64,000 nucleotides of DNA from Erwinia amylovora (GCF_017161565.1 NZ_CP066796.1:2294001-2358000); one strand, 5' to 3'; positions 1 to 10,421 are shown, counted from the first letter of the stretch. Program-made: numbers and translations. The notes: a model not told the origin generated them from the sequence alone.

Positions 1-70
1 CGAAAAGGAAATGTCCTTCATTACCAGGCACCTTATTAAACATTCACAAACTCATACTAGCCGGCATCAG

Positions 71-100
71 GGAACCTTTCGACGGGTGTCAAAAGGTTCC
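71..100. terminator. Inverted repeat after amsA
   Basis: A perfect 9-bp inverted repeat (GGAACCTTT / AAAGGTTCC) with a 12-nt loop lies just downstream of the amsA stop codon. There is no clear T-run on the amsA-sense strand, so it may be an intercistronic RNA hairpin that sets the level of the following ams genes (off the window) rather than a full terminator. Confidence 0.45.
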
Positions 101-109
101 GCACGGCAG

Positions 110-2290
110 CTAGCTTTTCTCACCCTGCTGGTAGCTGTAGTCGTAATAGTCATAACCATAACCATAGTTATTGGCTGACTTACGCACTACGGCATTGAGG
201 ATAATGCCTTTAATATCGATGCCGTTCTGAATAAAGCGTTTGTAACTGATTTCAACTTCCTTGACGGTATTGGTTTCAAAGCGCGCCACCATCAGTGAAG
301 TGCCCGCCAGCTTGCCAATAATAGAGGCGTCGGTAACGGCCAGAATCGGTGGTGTATCAATCAGCACCAGGTCGTAATTTTGGCTGGCCCAGTGAACCAA
401 CTCTTTCATGCGGCTGTTCATCAACAGTTCAGATGGATTGGGCGGTACCTGACCCCGTGCGATAAAATCAAAACCGTAATCTCCACGCTGCACCAAATCA
501 GTATTGAAGGGGAGTTTACCGGACAGAATGTCTGACAAGCCGGTTTTGCTTTCCGCGCCGAGCAACTCGTGCGTATAGCCACGTCGCATGTCACCATCAA
601 TAAACAGCACTTTCTCGCCGGTTTTCGCCACCAGCGTCGCCAGGTTGGCGCAGACAAAGGTCTTACCAATCCCCGGACTGGCACCGGTGATCATCAGAAT
701 GTTATTTTGCGCGTCCATCATTGCAAAATGTAAACTGGTGCGCAGACTGCGGATCGCTTCAATTGACAGGTCAGTAGGATTGCCTAACGCCAGCAGCCTG
801 TTATGCGGGTCAGTTCTCGCGTCCAGTTTGCGTTTCAGCAGCGTTTCCTGATCTTTCTTACGCTGCCATTCCGAAAGCGGCACGCTGGCGTAGACGTTCA
901 ATCCCAGCTCTTCCAGCTGCTCAGGATTATCAATACCGTGATGGAACAGCGCCTTCATCAGGACTAATCCAACCGACACGACCAGCCCCAAGATCAAACT
1001 GCCGGCGACGATCAATATACTTTTCGGTGCAACTGGTTTTGCGGCGGTTTCCGCATGATCGATGATTCGTACATCACCTACGGTGCTGGCCTTACTAATA
1101 TTTAGCTCCTGCTGACGATTCAGCAGCTGCATATATATCTCCTGCCCCGCCTGCACATCACGCGTCAGACGAACAATCTCCTGCTGGGTTTGCGGCATCT
1201 GGCTGATCTTGCCATTCAGCTGTTTCTGCTGTTCATCCAGCGTTTGCCGTTTTTCCAACAAGGCGCGATAGGTCGGGTGATCCTTTTTGAACAACTGTGA
1301 GACTTCTGCTTCCCGGAAGGTTAACGCGTTCAGCTGTGTCTGAATGCTGACCGAAGAATCAAGGGCAGATTTTGCTTCCAGTGACATGTCGACCGAATCA
1401 TGCTTACGGCGGAAAACGTTGAGTTTATCTTCAGCCTGATCCAACTTGGCGCGTACATCCGGCAGTTGTTGAGCAAGAAACTGAATGCTTTTTTCGGCTT
1501 CTTCGGATTTGCGTGCGATGTTCTGGTACAGATAGTTGTTAATCACCTGGTCCAGTACCCGGCTTATCTGCACCGGATCCTCACCGCTATAGGTCAGCCC
1601 TAAAACGCCGGTATCTTTACCCATATCAGCCACAACCAGATTGTTGCTGATCATCTTAATAGCCTGCAAGTTGTTCAGTTTGCTGACGGTAAAACGGGTA
1701 CCCGCATCAGCCTCGATACTATTAACCAGCATAGTCACATCACCATGCTGCTCGAACTGACCGACTTTCCCTTTAAATAGCTCATTGCCATCTTTACTGA
1801 CGGTGTAACTATCCGGCCCGTCTACTTCTACGCTAAGCTCACGCTTATCCCACAGAGTGGGCACTTTAAGACGTGAAACAGCTATCTGTTGCGCTTTTTG
1901 TCCTATAATGCGCGACAGGCCAGCGCCTATCAGCGGGAAATGGTCCTGCTGTACCAGCACATCAAGGCCCAGATCGGCCACCGTTTTGCCCAGAACCATA
2001 CGCGAGGTAATAATTTCTATTTCGGCGGCAGAAGCGGGTTGCGCGTTCGGCATCATCTGAGAAATGTCGTTAAGTACCGTGTTGGCATTCTTTTGCTCAA
2101 CCTGCACCATCGCGTCTGCACTGTAAATTGGCGTAGCAAACAAACTGTAAAGCGTGCCCATTAGCGTAAACAGTACCGACACTGCCACGATCATCCAGCG
2201 ATGATCAAGAAGCTGTCCCAAAAGGTGCGCCAGTTCGAATCTGATCGCCTCGCCACCGTTCGCTGACGGTTCCTCAATTTTTGATTTCAT
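110..2290 (-). CDS. amsA: Amylovoran biosynthesis tyrosine autokinase AmsA (Wzc family)
   Basis: Inner-membrane polysaccharide co-polymerase and bacterial tyrosine kinase that controls chain length and export of the capsule/exopolysaccharide together with the AmsH outer-membrane channel and the AmsI phosphatase. The N-terminus has a Wzz-type domain with a first membrane segment (around residues 30-50) and a periplasmic coiled-coil region, followed by a second membrane segment near residue 430. The cytoplasmic kinase domain shows Walker A (GASPGIGKT), Walker A' (LFIDGDMRRG) and Walker B (LVLIDTPP), and ends in a tyrosine cluster (YGYGYDYYDYSY) for autophosphorylation. I chose the ATG at 2290 (726 aa), preceded by GGGA; an in-frame TTG at 2302, directly after the amsI stop, is the alternative. 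It is the fourth gene of the operon as seen here. Intact and typical of the family. Confidence 0.95.
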   Translation of the reverse strand: MKSKIEEPSANGGEAIRFELAHLLGQLLDHRWMIVAVSVLFTLMGTLYSLFATPIYSADAMVQVEQKNANTVLNDISQMMPNAQPASAAEIEIITSRMVLGKTVADLGLDVLVQQDHFPLIGAGLSRIIGQKAQQIAVSRLKVPTLWDKRELSVEVDGPDSYTVSKDGNELFKGKVGQFEQHGDVTMLVNSIEADAGTRFTVSKLNNLQAIKMISNNLVVADMGKDTGVLGLTYSGEDPVQISRVLDQVINNYLYQNIARKSEEAEKSIQFLAQQLPDVRAKLDQAEDKLNVFRRKHDSVDMSLEAKSALDSSVSIQTQLNALTFREAEVSQLFKKDHPTYRALLEKRQTLDEQQKQLNGKISQMPQTQQEIVRLTRDVQAGQEIYMQLLNRQQELNISKASTVGDVRIIDHAETAAKPVAPKSILIVAGSLILGLVVSVGLVLMKALFHHGIDNPEQLEELGLNVYASVPLSEWQRKKDQETLLKRKLDARTDPHNRLLALGNPTDLSIEAIRSLRTSLHFAMMDAQNNILMITGASPGIGKTFVCANLATLVAKTGEKVLFIDGDMRRGYTHELLGAESKTGLSDILSGKLPFNTDLVQRGDYGFDFIARGQVPPNPSELLMNSRMKELVHWASQNYDLVLIDTPPILAVTDASIIGKLAGTSLMVARFETNTVKEVEISYKRFIQNGIDIKGIILNAVVRKSANNYGYGYDYYDYSYQQGEKS

Positions 2291-2302
2291 GGAAAATCCC
2301 AA

Positions 2303-2737
2303 CTATCGGCTTAATGCGTTGACCCATTTCTGGGCAGCGTTTTCAAGAACTCCATACACAGCCTCAAAGGCATCCCGGCTTTTCTTGTAGGGGTCCGCTA
2401 TTTCCTGCTGATTGATCCAGTGTCCAAACAGCATGGTTTTACCACGTACTGAAGGGTTGATACGGCATACAAGGTCGATATGTTTTTTTTCCATCACCAG
2501 AATAAGATCGCTGTCCCGACACATATCTGCAGTGAGCTGTTGAGCTACATGATCCTGCAGGGACACACCATGTTCGTTGGCCACTATGCTGGCAGTTTCG
2601 TCAGCCGATCCTCCTACCATTGCCTTTAAGCCGGCAGAAGCGATTTTCCTCTCTGGCAATGCGGCCTTAAGCAGCCGCTCACCCGTAGGAGAGCGGCAGA
2701 TATTACCGATACACACCACTAAGATTGAATTGATCAT
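2303..2737 (-). CDS. amsI: Low-molecular-weight protein tyrosine phosphatase AmsI (Wzb family)
   Basis: Cytoplasmic acid phosphatase that dephosphorylates the tyrosine cluster of AmsA, so that the kinase cycles during exopolysaccharide polymerisation and export. The P-loop signature C-x5-R-S is visible at the N-terminus (VCIGNICRSPTGE, residues about 8-20), and the general-acid motif ADPY lies near residue 114. At 144 aa it has the usual length for LMW-PTPs. It sits between amsH and amsA, mirroring wza-wzb-wzc of E. coli, and the amsA start follows within about 12 nt, consistent with coupled translation. Confidence 0.95.
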   Translation of the reverse strand: MINSILVVCIGNICRSPTGERLLKAALPERKIASAGLKAMVGGSADETASIVANEHGVSLQDHVAQQLTADMCRDSDLILVMEKKHIDLVCRINPSVRGKTMLFGHWINQQEIADPYKKSRDAFEAVYGVLENAAQKWVNALSR

Positions 2738-2752
2738 AAACTCTGCCGCCGT

Positions 2753-3886
2753 TTACCATTTATGGATAGTCTGAACGTTTCGCGTAGCATCGTAGACACC
2801 GCTAATGGTTGGCACCAGCTGTGAAATCACACGGTTCCAACGCGTGAGAGGCGTCGAAGTCACATAAACAATGTCGTAAGGTTCTAAGCGGAATTCGGTT
2901 CCCATCACCATTGCGGCGGCATCTTTGGTATTAAGTTGATAGATATTGGCGATTTTACTGCGGTTTGCACCCTTAACGGGACGAATAACGAACACGCCTG
3001 TGGCATCGGCAACGCTCTGATCCATCCCCTGTGCACTGCCCAGCGCTTCCGAAAGCGTCATGCCGCTGCGGTCCATTTTCAGCGTCGCCTGCTGCTTAAC
3101 TTCCCCCATCACGAACACTTTGAGATCGTCGTTGCGCGGCACATAGAGGATATCGCCGGGGTACAACAGGTGATTTTGCGACAGGTCACCATTCTGCATC
3201 AGAGCCTGTAGGGAAACAGGCTGTTCGCGTCCGTCATGCGTTAGCACCACATTGCGCCAGTCTGCGGTAGCGGTCAGGCCACCAGCGGCATTAATGGCAT
3301 CAAGGATAGTCAGGGGGACGTTGGTGATCGCTTGCTGACCTGAAGTTGTCACTTCGCCAGTTACGTAAGTTTTTTGCGATTTGAATGAGGCAACGTTGAC
3401 ATCAACCTGCGGGCTTTCAACATATTTGCTCAACCGACTGGCAATTTCATCACGGGTCTCTTGTACCGTATGACCGGCAACCCGCACTCTGCCAATATAG
3501 GGATAGAAGATGGTGCCGTCAGAGTGAACCCAGTTGCCTGTATCGCTGGCGCTGCGGTATTGACCCGCTGGGGTGGTCAGTTCCGGATGATCCCAAACCG
3601 TTACCATCAGCACATCACCCACGCCAATACGATATTCGTAGTTCTGCAGTTCCCGTTGCAGCGTAGCGTTCGCCTGGGCCACTACCGGCTTAGGCTTCAT
3701 GCGTTCTACCAGGCTTGGGGTCAGCGGAAAAATATTGACATATTTATCAATATCAAAATCGCTATCCTGCTGCTCAACAACGTCTTTGCCCATTGTCGAG
3801 AGATGGTTACCCGGCACGATGGTACAGCCGGAAAGGAGTGCTGCCGATACCATCAGAGGTATCAATTTAGTTTTGATTATAATCAT
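2753..3886 (-). CDS. amsH: Outer-membrane polysaccharide export lipoprotein AmsH (Wza family)
   Basis: Outer-membrane export channel for amylovoran, an octameric Wza-type translocon. The N-terminus is a lipoprotein signal with the lipobox LLSGC, followed by the Wza-like segments STMGKDV and a polysaccharide-export (PES) domain, then SLBB-type repeats ('VTGEV', 'VMGEV'). The C-terminus contains the amphipathic helix expected to cross the outer membrane (around [13 protein letters not shown]). The start at 3886 gives 377 aa and puts the lipobox Cys at the same distance as in E. coli Wza; an in-frame ATG at 3895 (MNQ...) is equally possible because no strong ribosome-binding site separates them. 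Second gene of the ams operon. Confidence 0.93.
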   Translation of the reverse strand: MIIIKTKLIPLMVSAALLSGCTIVPGNHLSTMGKDVVEQQDSDFDIDKYVNIFPLTPSLVERMKPKPVVAQANATLQRELQNYEYRIGVGDVLMVTVWDHPELTTPAGQYRSASDTGNWVHSDGTIFYPYIGRVRVAGHTVQETRDEIASRLSKYVESPQVDVNVASFKSQKTYVTGEVTTSGQQAITNVPLTILDAINAAGGLTATADWRNVVLTHDGREQPVSLQALMQNGDLSQNHLLYPGDILYVPRNDDLKVFVMGEVKQQATLKMDRSGMTLSEALGSAQGMDQSVADATGVFVIRPVKGANRSKIANIYQLNTKDAAAMVMGTEFRLEPYDIVYVTSTPLTRWNRVISQLVPTISGVYDATRNVQTIHKW

Positions 3887-4007
3887 CTGGTTCATCGCTA
3901 TCGGTAATTTGAATGACAGTGGCAAGACCGCCGCTGTATGCGCCTGGAAGTCGTCAGTTGATCATATCAGGCTTGATAATTATCACTATCCTTCGCTCCC
4001 TCGTTGA

Positions 4008-5441
4008 TTAGTAAGCGCCATCACGTTTCAGTACCACGCCGATCGTTTTGAACAAAATGGCGATATCGTTCCAAAGTGACCAGTTCTTAACGTACCATGA
4101 ATCGAAGTAAACGCGGGTTTCATAACTCACATCGTTACGCCCGCTGACCTGCCACAATCCGGTCATGCCCGGCTTAGCCATAAAATAGTAATCAACATCG
4201 CCCGCATAGCGTTCAAGCTCGGCTTCAATCACCGGTCGCGGCCCGACCAGACTCATTTCACCCCGTACCACGTTCCATAGTTGCGGCAGTTCATCAAGAC
4301 TGGTTTTACGAATAAAATGGCCGATGCGAGTAATACGGGGGTCGTTTTTCAGCTTGAAGTCTTCATCCCATTCAGCGCGTGCGACCGGATCGGTACGCAG
4401 CACCTCTTCCAGCACCTCTTTGGAATTCACCACCATCGAGCGGAACTTAAGACACTTGAATTTGCGACCGTCACGACCCACGCGTTCATGTCCATAAATG
4501 GGTGCCCCGCCGTCGCGTGAGACCATGAAAATCAATATGACTAATGCGGGTAGAAGCAAGGTGATAATGCTCAGTGCGCCAACGAGATCGAAGGTACGTT
4601 TCAGAAAGCGTGAACTGTGTTTGGCGAGATTATTACTGACCCTCAGGATCATCACCTCATGGCTAAAGATATAAGCCATATCCGTGCCATAAAGCGGTAC
4701 GCCGCGTAAGGAGGGGATCACCGAAACCGAACGGCAATTGTGGGTAGCCAGATTCTTTAGCCACCTGTCGCGCGACTGACTTTGCTCATATTCAACCGCC
4801 ACGATAAACTGCGTGTCGCTGTCTACAAGTGACCACAGCTGCTGTTCCTCTTTGAGGACTGGAACCCCAAACAGTTCAAGAGCGGTCTGGCTGCCGTCAA
4901 CATCGTAAAAGGCAATGACATCAAAGCCCATCATCTCTTCACTTTGCAGAGCCTGCCAGGCTTCTTGTGCATTCTTCCCACTGCCGATAATAATAGACTG
5001 CTTCTTCCAAAGCTTTTTTCGATTTAAAAGACGCTTAACACAGGCGCGCCCGAAAGGAACCATCGCCATGGACAATAACCAGGTTAAAATCCAGATCCAG
5101 CGCGAAAGCTCCCATTTAGATAACGCACTGACCGAGAGGTCAACAATAGAAAATATCAAGATTGTTCTGAAGACTTCTTTCAGCTCAAACCAGAATGGTT
5201 TGCGATAAGTATAGTGCCGTAACCGGACCCAGAACCAGCCGACACAAATCACCGACAGTAAAATGTGTGTCGCTATTTTCAAATCTAATTCATGTTGCGG
5301 AATTCCCGTAAGAATTTCACCTGGAAAGCCATTAATCAGCACGATGGCCAGCGCCAGGGCTATATTAAAGAAGATGAGATCTGACAGGGCTAGTGACAAT
5401 CTGATTAACAACCCTTTAAAGGTGAATTCAATTTCGCGCAT
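4008..5441 (-). CDS. amsG: Undecaprenyl-phosphate galactose phosphotransferase AmsG (WbaP family)
   Basis: Initiating glycosyltransferase: transfers galactose-1-phosphate from UDP-galactose to undecaprenyl phosphate at the inner membrane, the first step of amylovoran repeat-unit assembly. The 477-aa protein has several N-terminal membrane segments, a central CoA-binding-like fold ('IIGSGKNAQEA'), then a further membrane segment and the C-terminal bacterial sugar transferase domain ('KRTFDLVGA', 'KFRSMV', 'RKTSLDELPQLWNV', 'GPRP'). It is the first gene of the ams operon, with a leader of several hundred bases carrying a JUMPstart element. Length and domain order match E. amylovora AmsG as I recall it. 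Confidence 0.95.
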   Translation of the reverse strand: MREIEFTFKGLLIRLSLALSDLIFFNIALALAIVLINGFPGEILTGIPQHELDLKIATHILLSVICVGWFWVRLRHYTYRKPFWFELKEVFRTILIFSIVDLSVSALSKWELSRWIWILTWLLSMAMVPFGRACVKRLLNRKKLWKKQSIIIGSGKNAQEAWQALQSEEMMGFDVIAFYDVDGSQTALELFGVPVLKEEQQLWSLVDSDTQFIVAVEYEQSQSRDRWLKNLATHNCRSVSVIPSLRGVPLYGTDMAYIFSHEVMILRVSNNLAKHSSRFLKRTFDLVGALSIITLLLPALVILIFMVSRDGGAPIYGHERVGRDGRKFKCLKFRSMVVNSKEVLEEVLRTDPVARAEWDEDFKLKNDPRITRIGHFIRKTSLDELPQLWNVVRGEMSLVGPRPVIEAELERYAGDVDYYFMAKPGMTGLWQVSGRNDVSYETRVYFDSWYVKNWSLWNDIAILFKTIGVVLKRDGAY

Positions 5442-5666
5442 AATTAGCTCTTAATTTTATCTCAGGAAGCCTGTGATTTATTGGTTTCGAAGCGGGAGTG
5501 AGGGATGTTGCTTGCACCACGTCCGTTATTACACAGGGAACTCATTCAGGGAATCCGACAAAAAGGTCATCTTAACTGGCATCACCCCCAGAGGTTTGGG
5601 CGATATTAGCAACTTAAACCTGTATGGCTCTCAGGTATATTCTGGGCTATTTTTCACTCATCAGAA

Positions 5667-5699
5667 CACGCTACCGCCCCTGGCTTATAGCTGCCAATG
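5667..5699 (-). promoter_or_regulatory. JUMPstart element with ops (RfaH loading site) in the ams leader
   Basis: On the minus strand the leader carries the 33-nt JUMPstart motif ending in the ops core GGCGGTAGCGTG (plus-strand 5667-5678). The element is known to pause RNA polymerase and recruit RfaH, which suppresses termination over long surface-polysaccharide operons. It lies about 230 nt upstream of the amsG start and matches the consensus almost throughout. Confidence 0.93.
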
Positions 5700-5855
5700 C
5701 GCTGTAAATGTTGCCGTTTCTGCTATAAGCCCGTCATGTCTGACGCCAGGCGTTAACATTTATCAGTGGATTGTGTGCTGCCTCACAATATTTATCATTC
5801 CTCCCCACTGCACTGCGCCAAATACAACCTCCACGCAGTCATTAACTAATATGTT

Positions 5856-5886
5856 GCTATACTAGTTATAAATGGTCTCTTTACAA
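5856..5886 (-). promoter_or_regulatory. Candidate sigma-70 promoter of the ams operon
   Basis: On the minus strand TTGTAA (5881-5886) is followed by either TAGTAT after 16 nt or TATAGC after 19 nt. Its position, between the RcsAB box upstream and JUMPstart downstream, is where the ams promoter should be. Spacing is not ideal, as often in activator-dependent promoters; the exact start point is an inference. Confidence 0.35.
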
Positions 5887-5977
5887 GAGTCTCACTGCCC
5901 GTGCTGCCCCTTTTAGGAATAAGACTACTTTCATGTTGCGCGGTTACCACCTACCCCTCGTTTTAGCTACTCAAAAT

Positions 5978-5991
5978 TAAGATTATTCTCA
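5978..5991 (-). promoter_or_regulatory. RcsAB box upstream of amsG
   Basis: TAAGATTATTCTCA matches the RcsA/RcsB heterodimer site consensus for exopolysaccharide promoters (TaAGaatatTCctA type). It lies about 540 nt upstream of the amsG start, in line with the far-upstream RcsAB binding region described for E. amylovora amsG. It implies Rcs phosphorelay control of the capsule. The other flank belongs to yegH, about 250 nt away. Confidence 0.85.
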
Positions 5992-6240
5992 ATATATTTT
6001 TCTTCAAAATCCCGCCCCGTTTCCCCTTTAAGCGATACAGTTAAGTGCGATTAATCCCAGTTATAGAATAATTAAGTAGTGGGGTTTTTCTGACAAGTCG
6101 CATCAAAATAGCTTTGCAAGGGTAACCATTTTTGCCCGCTAAGCAGTCTGGCACAACCTGTAAAGTCCCCATCACCGGGTTGAAATGTCCACACATACCG
6201 CCCATCATGGATTTATCAACCATCTCATTAAGGTGAAATA

Positions 6241-7812
6241 ATGTTCGAATGGATTGCCGATCCGTCAATTTGGGCTGGCCTGGTCACGTTGGTGGTGCTG
6301 GAATTGGTATTGGGCATTGATAACCTGGTGTTTATTGCCATTTTGGCGGAAAAACTGCCCCCGGCCCTGCGCGACCGCGCACGCATGACCGGCTTATCAC
6401 TGGCATTAGGCATGAGACTGCTGCTGCTGGCTGGCGTCACCTGGCTGTCATCACTGACTTCACCATTATTCAGCCTGAGCGGTCATCTTTTCAGCGCTCG
6501 CGATATCATTATGTTGCTGGGTGGTTTATTCCTGCTGTTTAAGGCTACGATGGAACTGAACGAGCGGCTGGAGGGCAAAGATCAGGAGGATAGCCTGCAA
6601 AAGCGCGGTGCCCGCTTTTGGCCGGTCGTCGCGCAAATCGTGGTGCTTGACGCCGTATTCTCTCTGGACTCCGTCGTCACCGCCGTTGGCATGGTTGACC
6701 AGCTGGCCGTAATGATGGCGGCAGTCATTATCGCCATTTCGTTGATGATATTAGCCAGCAAGCCGTTAACCGCTTTCGTTAACCATCATCCGACTCTCAT
6801 TATTTTGTGTCTGAGCTTTCTGCTGATGATTGGATTCAGTCTGGTCGCAGACGGTTTTGGCTACGCTATTCCAAAAGGCTATCTGTACGCAGCCATTGGC
6901 TTCTCTGTAATTATTGAAGCACTTAATCAACTGGCACGGTTCAACCGCCGTCGGTTCCTTTCGGCACAATATCCGTTACGTAAACGCACGGCGGATGCGG
7001 TATTAAGGCTATTACGTGGGCAGCCTGACCAGGCCGAACTGGATGCAGAAACCTCTTCGCTGGTGGCAGATCATAGCGGACGTAAGGCCATTTTCAATAA
7101 ACAGGAACGTATGATGATCGCGCGCGTACTGGCAATGGGCCAGCGTAGCGTGAGCAGCATTATGACCACCCGCCATGATATTCAGCATATCGATCTGGCC
7201 GAGTCGGCGGAGAAAATCCTGGCACAGCTTGATGCTAATCAACATACGCGCCTGCTGATAACCGAAAACAGTGACGAGCCGCTGGGAGTCGTGCATGTCA
7301 TCGATCTGCTGAAGCAGGCGCTTCATGATCGCCCCATCGATCTGCGCGAGCTGGTGCGCCAGCCGCTGATCTTTCCTGAAAGGCTGCCTCTGTTGCCGGC
7401 ACTGGAGCAATTCCGAAGCGCTCGCACCCACTTTGCTTTTGTGGTCGATGAGTTTGGCTCGCTGGAAGGGGTGGTCACGCTCAGTGACGTGATGGAAACC
7501 ATTGCAGGTTACCTGCCCAACGAAAGTGAAAAAAACGATCCGCGTCATGATATCCAGCAGCTTAACGATGGCAGCTGGACCGCAAATGGCCATATGCCGC
7601 TGGAAGATCTTGTGATGCACCTGCCGCTACAGCTCAATGAGAAGCGCGACTATCATACGCTGGCGGGACTATTGATGGAGCATCTGCAGCATGTTCCCTC
7701 GGAAGGCGAAGAGGTAGAGGTCAGTGGCTATCTGTTTCGCACCCTGCGGGTTGCCAGCCACAGGGTACAGAAGGTACAGATTATTCCGTTACCGTTGCAG
7801 GGGTCGCTTTGA
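6241..7812 (+). CDS. yegH: TerC-family membrane protein with CBS pair and CorC/HlyC domain (YegH)
   Basis: Inner-membrane protein of unknown exact role. The N-terminal half is a TerC-type transporter domain with about seven membrane segments and the acidic motif '[11 protein letters not shown]' and '[15 protein letters not shown]', which in TerC/Alx proteins suggests metal-ion handling. The C-terminal half carries a CBS pair ('SIMTTRHDI', '[18 protein letters not shown]') and a CorC/HlyC transporter-associated domain. At 523 aa it aligns from end to end with E. coli YegH as I recall it, which likewise sits beside the wza-type capsule operon and asmA. Divergent from ams and convergent with asmA. 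The ATG at 6241 is preceded by AAGGTG. Confidence 0.9.
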   Translation: MFEWIADPSIWAGLVTLVVLELVLGIDNLVFIAILAEKLPPALRDRARMTGLSLALGMRLLLLAGVTWLSSLTSPLFSLSGHLFSARDIIMLLGGLFLLFKATMELNERLEGKDQEDSLQKRGARFWPVVAQIVVLDAVFSLDSVVTAVGMVDQLAVMMAAVIIAISLMILASKPLTAFVNHHPTLIILCLSFLLMIGFSLVADGFGYAIPKGYLYAAIGFSVIIEALNQLARFNRRRFLSAQYPLRKRTADAVLRLLRGQPDQAELDAETSSLVADHSGRKAIFNKQERMMIARVLAMGQRSVSSIMTTRHDIQHIDLAESAEKILAQLDANQHTRLLITENSDEPLGVVHVIDLLKQALHDRPIDLRELVRQPLIFPERLPLLPALEQFRSARTHFAFVVDEFGSLEGVVTLSDVMETIAGYLPNESEKNDPRHDIQQLNDGSWTANGHMPLEDLVMHLPLQLNEKRDYHTLAGLLMEHLQHVPSEGEEVEVSGYLFRTLRVASHRVQKVQIIPLPLQGSL

Positions 7813-7863
7813 AACCGAAGATGCGCCCCGCCCCACTGCATCAGTGGTGGCGATAGCCCGCCA

Positions 7864-9711
7864 TCACAGCTCGTTGATCAACTTTTTAACGTCACTGCTA
7901 TCAGACTTGTCAGGGTTACGCTTCACCCATTTTTGCAGGCGATGCCGCGCTTCGTCACGCGCCTGCTGGCGCAGCAGCTGGTCCACTTTCAGGTTGTAAT
8001 TGACAGCCGACCACGGCCCGTAAACCCTGAGTGGCACCGACAGTTGCTGCAAACGCTGCACCAGCGCGCTGTCTCCGCTCCAGCCTCCGGTGATCGTCAC
8101 GCCAAACAACACGTCCAGCTGTTGATTGATGAGATCGATACTTCCGCTGGAGTTGTAGTTGAGCAGCGCCGAACTGGCGTCAAGCCGTGAGAAAGCAATC
8201 ACCCCATTCTGCAGGGTAGCGCTTCCCTGCAGATGTTGCGGATTTGGCGTATCGTCGTCGCTCTTTCCACGCACTTTATCACTACTATTCTCTACCGCGC
8301 GCTGAACCATCTGCATCAGATTTAGCCCGGCAAACTGCGCGTTATCAAGGCTCAGTTCAGCCTGTCCTTGCCACTGATGCTTAAACGCGGCTATGTTCAG
8401 TCCATCCCCACTAAAACGTCCCCGGAGGGACAATGAACCGCTGACTACGTCCGGCAGCTCAAATCCTTTCAGCAGCGAACTCATGGCAATCTGCTTCAGC
8501 TCCGGGGTCAGGGTGACTTTGGTCTGTGCGCTGCGCGTATCCAAGGTGCCCGGCAGCGAGAAGCTCCCCCCTTCGCCCACCCCTTTGAAGGTGTCCACGG
8601 TCAGCAAACCCTGCCGGCTGGCAGCGTGCAGCAACACCTGATTCGCCTGCATCTGGTGCCAGCGAAGCCGATCCACTGCCAGCGTCAGCTGGCCGTCCAG
8701 CGCATTGAGAACGGAGTGAACATTGTCCGTCACCGGCACGCTGGCGATGACCGGCGCATGGCCGCTACGCGGTTCAGCCGCTGATGCGTCTTGCTCTATC
8801 GCGCCGGACAGGCCCAGCAGCGAATCAAGATCGATACTGTCGGCATGCAGATTTGCCAGCAGTTCGGGGTGCGGCCCCAGCGTTCCCGACAGGGTTCCTC
8901 TTAGCTGGCTGTCATTGGCGTTAAGATTGATTTCATCAAGACTGAAGCGTCCGGTCAGGCTATCCCAGCTGGCTTTCATCTGCGCCTTACCCAGAATACC
9001 GGCCGGCGGTAAATCGGCCCCCTTTAGCTGATAATCCAGTTGCTGAATTATCGCATTTACCCGCCGCGGGTAATCAGTAATATCCAGCTCGCTGCTCAAA
9101 TCTACCTGCAGTTCGCGCTGGTCGCGGTGAACGCGGCTACTGATTTCAATATGCACCTGACGCGGTTGGGTCTGGTCAAGCGCCAGATTCAGATCGCGTA
9201 CATTAATCTGCTCGCCGTTGCTCTGCTGCCACACCAGCAGGCCATCAGCAATTCGCAAATGGGAAATGTCGAATTTCCAGCCACGCGCAACATCATCAGA
9301 GGGCGAAAAGGTCCTACTGCCGGCTGGCCCGATCGGTGCATCAGCAGGGGGAAGGCTTTTGCTGTCCGGCGTCAGGCGTATTACCGCGCCTTTCAGCATT
9401 ACCTGTTTCACCGAAAGTTGGTGGGAGAATAATGGCAAAAGATCCACGTCAAGACGCATATTAGCCGCGCTAACCACCGGCTGCTGCGCCCCGGGAGCGG
9501 TCACGGTGACCGGGCCGGACAGGATGCTAAGCTGCGGCCAGACATGCCAACGCAGTTCGCCGTTAAGCGCAAGGTGATAGCCGCTACGCTGCTCGACCTG
9601 GCGGACCATATAGGCGCGAAAATCGTTCGGATTCACCAGCACCACCAGCGCGGTCATTCCGGCAACCACCACGACCAGTAGTATCGCAAGTGTGGTAATA
9701 AACCTTTTCAT
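7864..9711 (-). CDS. asmA: AsmA family envelope biogenesis protein
   Basis: Large periplasmic protein anchored by one N-terminal membrane segment (residues about 5-25, MKRFITTLAILLVVVVAG). The AsmA family is linked to outer-membrane assembly and, as AsmA-like bridge proteins, to phospholipid transport between membranes. The typical N-terminal motif 'YHLALNGELRWHVWPQLSI' and a C-terminal AsmA_2-like region ('GSATLQNGVI', 'GSIDLINQQLDV') are visible; 615 aa from the chosen ATG at 9711, which has GGAG just upstream (an earlier in-frame start at 9753 lacks support). Followed on the same strand order by dcd and udk as in E. coli. Confidence 0.9.
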   Translation of the reverse strand: MKRFITTLAILLVVVVAGMTALVVLVNPNDFRAYMVRQVEQRSGYHLALNGELRWHVWPQLSILSGPVTVTAPGAQQPVVSAANMRLDVDLLPLFSHQLSVKQVMLKGAVIRLTPDSKSLPPADAPIGPAGSRTFSPSDDVARGWKFDISHLRIADGLLVWQQSNGEQINVRDLNLALDQTQPRQVHIEISSRVHRDQRELQVDLSSELDITDYPRRVNAIIQQLDYQLKGADLPPAGILGKAQMKASWDSLTGRFSLDEINLNANDSQLRGTLSGTLGPHPELLANLHADSIDLDSLLGLSGAIEQDASAAEPRSGHAPVIASVPVTDNVHSVLNALDGQLTLAVDRLRWHQMQANQVLLHAASRQGLLTVDTFKGVGEGGSFSLPGTLDTRSAQTKVTLTPELKQIAMSSLLKGFELPDVVSGSLSLRGRFSGDGLNIAAFKHQWQGQAELSLDNAQFAGLNLMQMVQRAVENSSDKVRGKSDDDTPNPQHLQGSATLQNGVIAFSRLDASSALLNYNSSGSIDLINQQLDVLFGVTITGGWSGDSALVQRLQQLSVPLRVYGPWSAVNYNLKVDQLLRQQARDEARHRLQKWVKRNPDKSDSSDVKKLINEL

Positions 9712-9839
9712 GCCTGCTCCTTCACTCTTCATCTTGCCACTGACTGCCAGCACGGTTGCGCGTCACCCGGCGCGACGCCGGGAATTTACCGGGTAGCCAC
9801 CTTCTGCAATCTTAACCTACAGGTGCACCTTTCGCTCAT

Positions 9840-10421
9840 TTAGTCCTTATCGATGCGGCTGGCAACCGCGCCCTGTTGCCCTTTGTACTTGGCATCCAGT
9901 CGGCTGTTGTAGGGGCGGGCAGCAGGGCCTGAAAGCGGCTCAAAGCTTAACGCACCGATCAGCATGCCGGGGCGCAGCGCCAGCGGCAGTTTACCTGAAT
10001 TATAGAACTCCAGGACGATACGCCCCTGCCAGCCGGGATCGATACGGTGTGCGGTAACGTGAACCATCAGCCCCAGGCGCGCCAGTGACGAGCGCCCGTC
10101 CAGCCAGCCGACCAGATTATCCGGTAAGGTCACCGACTCTAAGGTAACCGCCAGCGCCAGTTCGCCCGGATGCAGAAAGAACGCATCCCCTTCCGGCAGG
10201 ACAATCTCATCACTCATCACGCGATCCAACGCCGCGCTGACCTCATCTTTAGGGCCACTTAAATCGATAAAAGCAGCGGTATGGCCGCGGAAAGTACGGA
10301 ACTGGTTACCCAGGCGCACATCAACGGTCGCACCATTGATGCGCTCAACAGGCGGGCGCGGATCGATACTCAACTTGCCATTGTCGAGCCAGGCTTCAAT
10401 ATCGCGGTCACATAGTCTCAT
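9840..10421 (-). CDS. dcd: dCTP deaminase
   Basis: Homotrimeric cytoplasmic enzyme converting dCTP to dUTP, the main source of dUMP for thymidylate synthesis. The 193-aa protein is the standard length and starts [13 protein letters not shown]. The active-site region '[23 protein letters not shown]' contains the conserved Arg/Ser/Glu surroundings ('IVLEFYN'). It lies directly downstream of udk (about 25 nt), the same pyrimidine-metabolism pair as in E. coli, probably co-transcribed. Confidence 0.97.
   Translation of the reverse strand: MRLCDRDIEAWLDNGKLSIDPRPPVERINGATVDVRLGNQFRTFRGHTAAFIDLSGPKDEVSAALDRVMSDEIVLPEGDAFFLHPGELALAVTLESVTLPDNLVGWLDGRSSLARLGLMVHVTAHRIDPGWQGRIVLEFYNSGKLPLALRPGMLIGALSFEPLSGPAARPYNSRLDAKYKGQQGAVASRIDKD

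Noticed and set aside
5473..5865. 130-codon open frame on the + strand in the ams leader
   Set aside because: It covers the JUMPstart element on the opposite strand, has no ribosome-binding site and no protein-like composition.
7012..7620. 202-codon antisense frame within yegH
   Set aside because: Mirror of the CBS/CorC coding region; residue composition typical of a shadow frame.
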